Shown here: piece after piece, positions 44,503 to 52,062 of the stretch
How positions within the stretch are numbered: the first letter of the stretch is position 1
Layout of the letters: each line of letters opens with the position of its first letter
From: Streptomyces sp. NBC_01216
Lineage (GTDB): Bacteria; Actinomycetota; Actinomycetes; Streptomycetales; Streptomycetaceae
Direction: 5' to 3'
NCBI RefSeq assembly: GCF_035994945.1
Contig: NZ_CP108677.1
Location: 124,001-188,000, forward strand
Length of the DNA: 64,000 bases
Program-made: the position numbers and the translations under genes
The notes under the pieces: model-generated
Databases searched by the model: none
What the model was told of the DNA's origin: nothing
The model's input: the letters and a program-made list of their open reading frames with translations, nothing else

Positions 44503-45113
44503 ATGAACGTCGGACGCACGCCGAGGGATTCGGCAGCCGCAGCGGGTCACCGGCCGAGCGTGCTGATCGCCGCGCGTGCCGTCCAGGGACTCGCCGCATC
44601 GGCGCTCGCCCCGGCCCTCGCTCGCCCCGGCCTTGGCCCGGTTCCCCTCCGAACCCGGGCGCGGCGAGGCGCTGGGTATATGGGGTGCGGTCACCGGGGC
44701 CGGCGGAGCGGGCGGCGTCCTGCTGGGAGGGGCCCTCACCCAGACGTGGGGGTGGCCCTGGATCTTCCACTCGGTCGCCCTCGGATCGGTGCTCGTCCTG
44801 GCCTTCGTGTCGGCCGCGGTCCCGCCTGGGGCCGGGCGAGGAGCGGGACGCGCTGCCGGGCGAGCGGCCGGGCGAACGGTCGGGCGAACGGTCGGGCGGT
44901 TCGATCTGACAGGCACCATCACCGTCACTCTCGCCCCGACGTGCCTGGTGGGGTGCCTGGCCACCGCGCGGAAATCCGGCTGGACGGAGGCAGAATGCTG
45001 GGCGCCGTGAGCTCCGCCGCCGTCCTCCTGGCGGCCTTCGCCGTGATCGAGGTCCACCGGCGGGACGCCCCGGTGTCGCCGCGGCTGCTCACCACCGGCC
45101 GGTGGCCGCCGGA
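44503..45113 (+). pseudogene. Broken MFS exporter, cassette copy 2
   Basis: After MNVGRTPRDSA the sequence jumps to SVLIAARAVQGLAASALAPA, losing about 75 residues (three helices) compared with the copy at 54038. A frameshift then leads to FPSEPGRGEALGIWGAVTGA and GGAGGVLLGGALTQTWGWPW, and another to MLGAVSSAAVLLAAFAVIEV with HRRDAPVSPRLLTTGRW. About 250 C-terminal residues are gone. GRGAGRAAGRAAGRTVGRT is a local expansion. The upstream region (44430-44520) still matches the upstream region of the intact copy at 55534. Confidence 0.8.
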
Positions 45114-45114
45114 G

Positions 45115-45305
45115 GGACGGTCCCAGCGGAGGCGTCACCGGCATCCACGTGCTGGCCGTTCGAACAGACCGGCGACCACGCCATCGTCCGCATCGAGGAG
45201 TCCTGGAGCGGTGCCCCGGTCGTCGCCGCTCCCGCCGCTCCGGGCAAGGCATCCACTACTCGCCGCTGGGGAGCTGGATCGGTCGACTCAGGACCCGTGC
45301 CGAGC
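45115..45305 (+). pseudogene. SRPBCC fragment, cassette copy 2
   Basis: GGVTGIHV in one frame, then EQTGDHAIVRIEESWSGAPV in the next, correspond to GITGVHVWTFEQVGDHVIVR and TEESWSGAPVD of the intact protein at 53498. An end resembling SLENWLTHLKTRSEQ reads SPLGSWIGRLRTRAEQG. The first half of the gene is deleted, fusing it to the broken MFS gene. Confidence 0.75.
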
Positions 45306-45364
45306 AGGGTGTCTGACTCCCTGTCGCCACCCCGCGGTCGCCCGTGCACCGAAAGGTTCCCACC

Positions 45365-46729
45365 ATGACCTCCTCCCAGCCGTACCTGACCGGCCACTAC
45401 ACTCCGGTCGCCGATGAGATCACCGTCACCGGTCTGACCGTCGACGGCAGCCTGCCGCCGGAACTGACCGGCCGCCTGCTACGCAACGGCCACAACCCCA
45501 AGCCGGGTGTGACCCCCGCGCACTGGTTCAAGGGCAGCGGCATGGTCCACGGCATCCGCCTGCGTGATGGGCGGGCCGAGTGGTACCGCAACCGGTGGGT
45601 CCACACTCCCGCCCTGGACGGCGCCCCCTACATGACCCCACACGGGCCGGACTTGACCGTCAGCACGGCCGGCACCCACGTCATCGAGCACGCCGGACGG
45701 CTGCTCGCCCTGTGCGAAGCGAACCTGCCCTTCGAACTCACCCGGACACTGGACACCGTCGGCGCCTATGACTTCCACGGAAAGCTGCGCACCGCGATGA
45801 CCGCTCATCCCAAAGAGGACCCGGTGACCGGCGAACTCCACTTCTTCGGCTCCTCGCCCTTCCCTCCGTTCCTCACCTACCACGTCGCGGACGCCAAGGG
45901 CGAGATCGTCCACAGCGCGGAGGTGCCCGGCGCCACCGCAGCCCTCAAGCACGACTTCGCCGTCACCCGGCACCACGTGGTCTTCGTCGAGGGCAACGTC
46001 ACCTTCGACCCGACCGATCGGTCCGGCATCCCCTACGGCTGGAGCGACCGGCAGCAGGCGCGCATCGGCATCCTGCCGCGCGGCGCCGACGGCGCCCGGC
46101 TCGTCCGCTGGTTCTCCATCGAGCCGGGAAACATGCCGCACATCGCCAACGCCTACGAGGACGGCCAGGGCCGCGTCGTCCTGGAAGGCCCCGCCGTGGA
46201 CCGAGAGGGTTTCCGGCTCTCGTGGAACTGGTGGACCGGCGCACCCGGCCGCGGGGCCGAGCCCACCTCCCGCTCCTACACCCGCCGCTGGATCGTGAAC
46301 CCGGTGGCCGGCAGCGTGGACGAACAGATCATCGACGACCTGCCCGTGGAGTTCCCCACCCTCAACGGGAACCGCCTGGGCTCCGAGCACCGCTACCAGT
46401 ACGCCGTCTCCTTCCCGGACGAGGCGGGCTACGGCGGCTACGGCGTGGTGAAGTACGACCGGACCACGGGCGCCCGCCGCATCCACCAGGCCGGCGACGC
46501 CCGCATGCCCGGCGAAGCCGTCTACGTCCCCGCCGCCGGAGCCACACGGGAGGACGACGGCTATCTGCTCACCGTCGTCTCCGACCTCAAACAGGACGCC
46601 TCGCAACTCCTCGTCCTCGACGCCTCCGGCCTCGATCGCATCGCCACCGTTCATCTCCCCCGCCGCGTCCCCGCGGGGGTCCACGGCTCGTGGATCCCCG
46701 ACGACGGCACGACCGACGATCAGAACTGA
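45365..46729 (+). CDS. Carotenoid oxygenase family protein, cassette copy 2
   Basis: 454 aa, exactly the length of copy 3 and very similar to it throughout. Iron-binding His at about 148 (MTAHPKED), 196 (LKHDFAVTRHH), 259 (MPHIANAYED) and 440 (GVHGSWIPDD). All conserved blocks are intact (RNGHNPKPGVTP, HWFKGSGMVHGIRL), so it looks functional although its partner genes are destroyed. The former promoter lies about 860 bp upstream, so expression may depend on readthrough of the MFS remnant. Confidence 0.9.
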   Translation: MTSSQPYLTGHYTPVADEITVTGLTVDGSLPPELTGRLLRNGHNPKPGVTPAHWFKGSGMVHGIRLRDGRAEWYRNRWVHTPALDGAPYMTPHGPDLTVSTAGTHVIEHAGRLLALCEANLPFELTRTLDTVGAYDFHGKLRTAMTAHPKEDPVTGELHFFGSSPFPPFLTYHVADAKGEIVHSAEVPGATAALKHDFAVTRHHVVFVEGNVTFDPTDRSGIPYGWSDRQQARIGILPRGADGARLVRWFSIEPGNMPHIANAYEDGQGRVVLEGPAVDREGFRLSWNWWTGAPGRGAEPTSRSYTRRWIVNPVAGSVDEQIIDDLPVEFPTLNGNRLGSEHRYQYAVSFPDEAGYGGYGVVKYDRTTGARRIHQAGDARMPGEAVYVPAAGATREDDGYLLTVVSDLKQDASQLLVLDASGLDRIATVHLPRRVPAGVHGSWIPDDGTTDDQN

Positions 46730-47392
46730 CCCACCGCCGGTCCGAGCGCCTCCGGCACGACCCCACTCGCCCCGATCCCCCGGGCACAGTCCGATGACGC
46801 ACGAGATATCTCCCGTGGAGAGCACCCCGAGGGCCCGCGGCTGAATCAGCCGTCTACTCGGACATACCCCGACGGTGGCCGTCGCGCGGGATCCGTCGTG
46901 GGCGGTCGCGGCTCAACCGGCACGGCTCTGTGTCCAGTCCTCGCGCGGGACGAGGCCGGACCGGCCGCCGCCGGCGTCAGCGCCGGGCGCGCTTGCGTCG
47001 GCCGGTCAGCAACAGGAAGGCGCCGAGGGCCAGCAGTGCGGCGCCCGCCGGGGAGCGCGGCCGGTACGCCGCCCGCACTCCCGGTACGCCGAGACCGCGG
47101 CCGCTGTGTACCCGGCGGCGTGCCCACCACGCGGTACACGGCAGCAGACCCGGAGGCCGGACGGCACGGTGCCGGATGCCGCGGAAGGCAGGGCAGGGTG
47201 AGGCCAGGTCACCAGTCGGTGCGGAAGTGCAGGGGCGGGGTTCGGACGGTCCGCAAGTCGCTCTCCAGATCGCCGGTGCGGCGCGCGTACTCCGGCGGGA
47301 GACCGCAGGCTCCGCGACCGACACGCCGTCAGCTCTTTCGATCTGGTGACCGTTGTCCGTGTCCGAGCGTTCCCGCGCTGTTGCTTCTTCCC
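46730..47392. other. About 660 bp with gene-end remnants
   Basis: No intact gene. On the minus strand, 47209-47310 reads EYARRTGDLESDLRTVRTPP then LHFRTDW and stop, a C-terminus like that of the sigma-ricin pseudogene (SPSLHFRTDS); the two share 19 identical bases. Also on minus, 46977-47060 ends SPAGAALLALGAFLLLTGRR then KRARR, like the membrane tail of a surface protein. Confidence 0.35.
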
Positions 47393-48253
47393 CTACGGGA
47401 CCGGTGGTCCGTGCAGGTAGTCCCCCCTCTCGTCGTAGGGCCAGGCGTTGGGATGACAGCCCCGCAATCCCTTGATCTGCTGCATCATGGCCGGTGCCGG
47501 CTGGTTCGGACCGGGACAGGTCTCATGGCCCCGGCCGATCTCGTGCCCCACCTCGTGGTTGATGATCAACGCCCGGTATTCCTCTATGGGGCCGTCGAAC
47601 CGGGGTGAACCCCGCACCCATAGCTTCAGGTTGACCACCACCGAGTGATCGATACGGCAGTTGACGTTTCCCTTGCTGCTCGGCGTGGTCACGTGACAGA
47701 GCCGGTCGGTGGTGCCGGGGGTGGCGACGCGCACGGTGAAGTCCACAGGCCCGGACGCGACGAGCCGGAACCCGTACGCGGGGTTCCTGGTCCATCCCCG
47801 CCGGTCCCCGAGGACCGCGGCGACCGTCCGGGCGGCCTCGTCCGGATCGAGCGCGACGCCGTCCTCCACCTCCACCCGGTAGGTGCGGGCGCGCCCGCGC
47901 CCCTGCCGTTCGCCGGCGACGCGCGAGGCGGAGAAGGTGCCCGGTCCGTTCCGCGGCACGGGCACGGAGGGCGCGGGCCCGGAGCTCTCCGCCGGCGGAG
48001 TCGTATCCGGTGCGGCCGTCGGAACTGTCGGAACCGTCCGGCCCGGAGTCACCGGCGGGGTGCGGGAGGGGGTCGTGCCGGGCGGTTCCGCAGGCGGTGC
48101 GGACCGCGCCGCCCCGTCCTCCTGTCGCTGCGACACGGCCACACCGCCCGCACCGAGGAGCAGCGCGGCCACCGTGGTCAGCAGAACCCTTCTGTTGCGT
48201 CTTCGCCGGCGCCTTGCGGCTGTACGGGTGGTGCGAGAAGCGCGTCGGTTCAT
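47393..48253 (-). CDS. Secreted DUF3152 zinc-protease-like protein
   Basis: 286 aa. A basic N-terminus (RRRRRRNRR) and one membrane segment (VLLTTVAALLLGAGGVAV) are followed by a P/T/S linker to about residue 115. The DUF3152 domain (about 115-286) has HEVGHEIGRGHETCPGPNQP, a metzincin-like zinc motif H-E-x-G-H-x-x-G-x-G-H, plus Cys pairs (LCHVTTPSSKGNVNCRIDH). It is likely a cell-surface metalloprotease or relative. The ATG at 48253 is chosen because it begins the basic segment. It is single in the window, with remnants on both sides. Confidence 0.85.
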   Translation of the reverse strand: MNRRASRTTRTAARRRRRRNRRVLLTTVAALLLGAGGVAVSQRQEDGAARSAPPAEPPGTTPSRTPPVTPGRTVPTVPTAAPDTTPPAESSGPAPSVPVPRNGPGTFSASRVAGERQGRGRARTYRVEVEDGVALDPDEAARTVAAVLGDRRGWTRNPAYGFRLVASGPVDFTVRVATPGTTDRLCHVTTPSSKGNVNCRIDHSVVVNLKLWVRGSPRFDGPIEEYRALIINHEVGHEIGRGHETCPGPNQPAPAMMQQIKGLRGCHPNAWPYDERGDYLHGPPVP

Positions 48254-48744
48254 GGTGCCGTTCGCCGATGTCGAAGGAGGTACCCACGGACAAGATCGTG
48301 TTCTTGAAGGCCGCGGAGCCGTTTCCGCGGGAGCCCGCCGGGATGTACCCGCGGCCGCCCGTGAAACTGGTTCCGTGTACATGTGGAGGGTGTTATCCGT
48401 CGTGCGGTTCCGGTGGGAGGCGGTGTTGCTGTCGACCTTCTGGCGAGCCCAGCTCGGTGAGGCGTCCCCCGGAGTGTGGACACGGGGACTCGTGCCGCGC
48501 GTGTGAGCGTACGTGCTCTCCGCTGTTGTTGTTCGCATTCGGGTGCTGAGAGGTAGGGGCCTTCCCCGGAAGCGTGGACACTGTTCGCCACGCGGCACCG
48601 GCCGGCGTAACTGATCGCCGTTCAAAGGCGATCGGGCTGAGGCGGCCAAGCCTTTCGCTCCGTCAGGTGTTGTGGCGGGTGACCCACCGGAACACGACGA
48701 GACGGGCCGCACCCACCCCTGACCAGCGTTCCTTTCCTTGCGGG
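48254..48744. other. No supported gene
   Basis: About 490 bp between the DUF3152 gene and an IS3 scrap. It is locally AT-richer at 48520-48560. It probably contains the DUF3152 promoter. No recognisable protein. Confidence 0.35.
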
Positions 48745-48960
48745 GTCTCCCTCCGACGGGCAGATACGTGATGTCGCCGACGAACTCGGTGTTCGGCCCG
48801 CCCGCGGTGAACTCACGCGGCAGCGGGCCCAGCCCCTGCTGGAGTACTGATGCCGCAACCGCAGGTGGGGTCGTGGCCGCGTCGTTGGTGGTGGCAGCGG
48901 CGGGCTTGGGCCTGACTGCGGCGCCGGATGTGCGACCGGTCCGGCCCGGTCCCGAGGAGC
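48745..48960 (-). pseudogene. IS3-type OrfB fragment (middle part)
   Basis: The minus strand reads AAVRPKPAAATTNDAATTPP, then REFTAGGPNTEFVGDITYLP and VGG. It matches the stretch leading to the first catalytic Asp of IS3-family OrfB (DF.A..PN..WVGDITY). Similarity stops abruptly after this block. Confidence 0.65.
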
Positions 48961-49042
48961 TTGAACGTCGGCCTTCGCAACCCGTTTCGACGCCCCGGCG
49001 TCCAACTGCATGACGAACGAGTGCGATCACCAGGGAGGGCAC

Positions 49043-49363
49043 GTGGCGAAGAAGAACCTGACGGCGGACGCGGCGGAGGAGAGGGACCGCGAGAAGTGGA
49101 TGGCGCGTTTCCAGGTACGGCTGGCCATGCAGCCGGGCGTGGACCGGGCCGTCGTGCTCCAGGCGGTCAAGGAGGTCACGGCCCACTGCGGGGACACGGG
49201 AGAGCACCCGCAGAGGGCCTTCGGCGACCCGGACGCCTACGCCGTACAGGCCGCCGCGCGGCTGGTACCGGCGGACAGGGCGGCGCGCACGAGGCGGCAG
49301 GACGCCGTGGTGGAGGCGCTCGGCTCCGCACTCAAGAAGGCCGGGGACGTCGCCGGTCTGTGA
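49043..49363 (+). CDS. Small hypothetical protein, HAAS-like
   Basis: 106 aa from a GTG preceded by a strong AGGGAGGG; an ATG at 49010 in frame is less well placed. EERDREKWMARFQVRLAMQP and AVKEVTAHCGDTGEHPQRAF with GDPDAYAVQAAARLV resemble the helical segment with GEDPxxAFGDPxxYA found in HAAS-type proteins that pair with PadR-like regulators. No such partner is adjacent. Soluble; function unknown. Confidence 0.6.
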   Translation: MAKKNLTADAAEERDREKWMARFQVRLAMQPGVDRAVVLQAVKEVTAHCGDTGEHPQRAFGDPDAYAVQAAARLVPADRAARTRRQDAVVEALGSALKKAGDVAGL

Positions 49364-49392
49364 CTGGTCGAAGTGACGTCCGCCCGGGCCGG

Positions 49393-49414
49393 GCGGCCCC
49401 ATCGACGGGGCCGC
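49393..49414 (+). terminator. Hairpin terminator after the HAAS-like gene
   Basis: GCGGCCCC and GGGGCCGC form a perfect 8-bp stem around ATCGAC, 29 bases past the stop. Confidence 0.5.
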
Positions 49415-49621
49415 ACCGCGCTGGTTCGAGCGGTACCTCGACCCGGGAGAGGGCCTCTGCCTGCCGAGCGGCCAGGACGCCGCTTGTGACCCCTGGCCTG
49501 TGCAAGCAGCTCTCATGATGGAGGGAGCGGCGGAGCTGCCGGAGCCGGTTGGTGTGCCGTGTCGGCCGCCGTCACTCCCTCCAGGCGAGGTGGTGACGGC
49601 GACCGGCGGTGCGGGCCTGGT

Positions 49622-51103
49622 TCAGGTGGTGCATACGGTGCCGGGGGCGGGGAGTTCCCCGGTGGTCAGGTAGTGGTTGGTGGCTTTCTGGACGCACTCG
49701 GATGCCAGGAACATGCTGTAGTCGTCTCCTTCGTGGGCGAGGACGACGCTGCCGGGCAGCTGGGCGGCCATGGCCGCACCCGCCTGGAACGGTGCGAGGG
49801 CCTGGTGGGTGGACTGGAGGACCAGTGCGGGCGGAGCGCCGTGGATCGGGGCGCCCGCTGTGACGGTCTGGGCCGGGGTGGGCCAGCCGAGGCAGCCGGC
49901 GATGGCCTTGTAGGAGCGCACGGCACCGCCGAGGTGCGGGGATACCCGGGCGAGAGCCTTCCCCAGACGGGCCAGCTGGGCGAAAGTGCGCACAGGGCGG
50001 GCGGTGTCGAGACAGGCGGGCACCTGTACCTGGACCGGGTCGAGGGTGTCGTCCGGGTTGATGGTGAAGTCGGTCGAGTCACCCGACTGAGCCTTGACGA
50101 TGGCGTTCGCGAAGTCCGGCCAGGTCCGTCCGGACAGGGTCAGGTAGTCCTGGGTGGCCTCACGGATGTCCTCACCGCTCAGCGGCTGGTGGGCCCTGCC
50201 CCCGGTCGGGATCGGGGCGCGGTCCGCACGGGCGACGAGGGCGTCGTACTCGGCCGCGGCGTCCTTGCCGTGCAGCGCGCAGTCCTTCGACGTGGCGCAC
50301 CACGCGGTGAAGCGGTTGAAAGCCGTCTCGGCGGTGGCCGCCTCCTGGGTGACCCGGGTGAGAGGCGAGACGGTGTCGTCCAGAGCGGTGTCGAGGACCA
50401 TGGTGCGCAGCCTGCCGGGGAACAGCTTGGCGTAGGTGCGCCCGAGCAGCGTGCTGTAGTGGATGCCGTACCAGTTCAGCTGCTTTTCGCCCAGCCCGAT
50501 CCGCACCGCCTCGAAGTCCCGTGCGGTGCTGGTCTGGTCGACGTGGGCGGTGAGCCGGCCGTTCCGGCGCCCACAGTCCTCGGCGAAGGCCCGGTTGTGG
50601 TTCACCAGCGCCTTGAACGCGGCCTTGTCCTTCGGGAAGTGGCTCACTGAGGCGGGCTTGAGCGGTTTCGCGCAGAGGATCGGCGTGCTGTGCCCCACTC
50701 CACGCGGGTCCACCGCGACCACGTCGAAGTTCTGGGTCATGGCACCGGCGAAAGACGGGAAGTGGATGTGCATCGCCAGTCGCAACTGCTCGATGGAGGA
50801 ACCGCCGGCTCCGTCGTTGAGAAGCAGGGTGCCCTGACGGTGCGCCTGGTCATCCGCCGGACGGCGGACCATGGCAAGGGTGGTGCTCCCGGCGCGGGGG
50901 CGGGACCAGTCCACCGGAACCTGAAGCGATCCGCACTGCATGCCCGCGAAATCAGTGTCCGCGCAAGGACGCCAGCTGATAGCGCTCGCGGATTGCCGGT
51001 AGTCGGCGTTCTCCGTCGTCGCGAGCGCCGGTACGGCGATGGTGGCTGTGAGCGCGGAGAGGACCGCGACGGTCCAGGCTGCGGTCTTACGGGTTCTTGT
51101 CAT
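49622..51103 (-). CDS. Secreted alpha/beta-hydrolase of the tripeptidyl-peptidase type, nucleophile lost
   Basis: 493 aa. The signal peptide (RKTAAWTVAVLSALTATIAV ending PALA) is followed by a SlpD/tripeptidyl-aminopeptidase-like hydrolase: SWRPCADTDFAGMQCGSLQV, VPVDW, LLLNDGAGGSSIEQLR, FDVVAVDPRGVGHSTPILC, and a C-terminal cap (SECVQKATNHYLTTGELPAP, GTVC). Relatives have YGxSYGT at the nucleophile elbow; here it is WYGIHYSTLLGRTY, so the Ser is His and the next Gly is Ser. The protein may be inactive or work differently. The NTF2-like copy B gene lies 131 bp upstream on the same strand. Confidence 0.85.
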   Translation of the reverse strand: MTRTRKTAAWTVAVLSALTATIAVPALATTENADYRQSASAISWRPCADTDFAGMQCGSLQVPVDWSRPRAGSTTLAMVRRPADDQAHRQGTLLLNDGAGGSSIEQLRLAMHIHFPSFAGAMTQNFDVVAVDPRGVGHSTPILCAKPLKPASVSHFPKDKAAFKALVNHNRAFAEDCGRRNGRLTAHVDQTSTARDFEAVRIGLGEKQLNWYGIHYSTLLGRTYAKLFPGRLRTMVLDTALDDTVSPLTRVTQEAATAETAFNRFTAWCATSKDCALHGKDAAAEYDALVARADRAPIPTGGRAHQPLSGEDIREATQDYLTLSGRTWPDFANAIVKAQSGDSTDFTINPDDTLDPVQVQVPACLDTARPVRTFAQLARLGKALARVSPHLGGAVRSYKAIAGCLGWPTPAQTVTAGAPIHGAPPALVLQSTHQALAPFQAGAAMAAQLPGSVVLAHEGDDYSMFLASECVQKATNHYLTTGELPAPGTVCTT

Positions 51104-51146
51104 GGCGACTTTCCTTGGTCGGGGCCTCGTCCTGTGCGGATTCAAG

Positions 51147-51185
51147 GCGTTGTTCCGGGTGCTGTGGAGCGTTGTTCCGGGTGCT
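51147..51185. repeat. Tandem 17-bp repeat upstream of the hydrolase
   Basis: GCGTTGTTCCGGGTGCT occurs at 51147-51163 and again at 51169-51185, a 22-bp period (two helix turns), between the hydrolase start (51103) and the 808-bp repeat. The position suits an operator. No partner protein is assigned. Confidence 0.6.
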
Positions 51186-51234
51186 CGGGGAGGAGACGGG
51201 CGAGCTGAACCGGTGAGTGTTCGGGAGCGTCGTC

Positions 51235-51741
51235 TCACGGGGTGGGCGGGGTCCAGTCGGCGGGCAGGCCGGACTGGGAGAGGACGGAGTTGAGGCTGTA
51301 GTAGTCCTGGTCGGAGGCGATCCGGTGGTGGGCGTCGAGGTCGAGGAGGGTTGCCATCGGCACGGCGAACGGCTTGGGCGCACCTTTCAGGTGGCCGGAG
51401 TAGACCGATTCGACGGTGATGTGGTCACCGTCGCGGTGGGTGGCCTTCACCGTGACGTGGACGTCGTCGATGAGGCTGTCGGTGCGGGCCTTCCAGCCGG
51501 AGACGTCCTGGCGGCCGTGGAAGGTGACGCCCAGGCCCTGGTCGGTGTAGGTGCCGTCCGCGGTGAACAGGTCGCCGAGCGCTTGGGGGTCGGCGCCGTT
51601 CCAGGCGGCGGCCCACGCGGTGACGGCCTTCGGCGGGCGCTCCTGGTCGGGCCACGCGACGGCGGCGGTGGTGCCGAGTACGGCGCAGACGGCCGTGGCG
51701 CTGATCAGCACGGTCGGGATACGGCGCGGGCTGGACTTCAT
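51235..51741 (-). CDS. Secreted NTF2/SnoaL-like protein (copy B)
   Basis: 168 aa, identical to copy A at 37214 except Leu10 to Pro in the signal segment (MKSSPRRIPTVLISATAV). A proline in the hydrophobic core could weaken export. Here the gene lacks the TetR-controlled dehydrogenase upstream, since only that gene's last codons came along, so its original promoter is missing and expression would need an upstream minus-strand promoter. Confidence 0.85.
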   Translation of the reverse strand: MKSSPRRIPTVLISATAVCAVLGTTAAVAWPDQERPPKAVTAWAAAWNGADPQALGDLFTADGTYTDQGLGVTFHGRQDVSGWKARTDSLIDDVHVTVKATHRDGDHITVESVYSGHLKGAPKPFAVPMATLLDLDAHHRIASDQDYYSLNSVLSQSGLPADWTPPTP

Positions 51742-51814
51742 GATGGGGCTCCTTCGAGTGGCGACTGTGGTCGAGGTGGCCGGTCGGGACAGGGGAACGT
51801 TCGATGAGTACGTG

Positions 51815-52005
51815 TCAGGGGACCAGGACGACCTTGCCGGAGACGGTGCCGGACTCGGCCAGCCGCAGCGCCTCGGCAGCCTCGACGAGCGGCAGTCGGG
51901 CGGCGATACGGGCCGTGACCTCACCACGGCGCACGGCCGCGAAAACCTCGGCGAGATCGGCGCCCGACCGAGCCCGGAAACGATCCCCACCCAGCACCCG
52001 GCCGG
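51815..52005 (-). pseudogene. 3' end of duplicated dehydrogenase gene
   Basis: About 63 C-terminal codons (RVLGGDRFRARSGADLAEVF, AAVRRGEVTARIAARLPLVE) identical to the end of the gene at 37794. It is cut at the repeat edge, with no start or catalytic part. Confidence 0.9.
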
Positions 52006-52062
52006 GGCGGAGATCGACTCACGGGCCGGGCAGCTGCCCCGGCGGTGCGTCGTCGCTGTCGA

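Larger units (their letters stand above)
51198..52005. repeat. 808-bp direct repeat, copy B
   Basis: Copy of 37177-37984 with one base difference (G at 51716). It brings the NTF2-like gene and a dehydrogenase 3' end to a position between the hydrolase and carotenoid oxygenase copy 3. The near identity points to a very recent duplication or ongoing gene conversion. Confidence 0.95.

Noticed and set aside
46977..47060. LPxTG-like surface-protein tail on the minus strand
   Set aside because: There is a hydrophobic stretch with a basic end, but no LPxTG or LAxTG motif and no protein upstream; kept only as a note in the intergenic entry.
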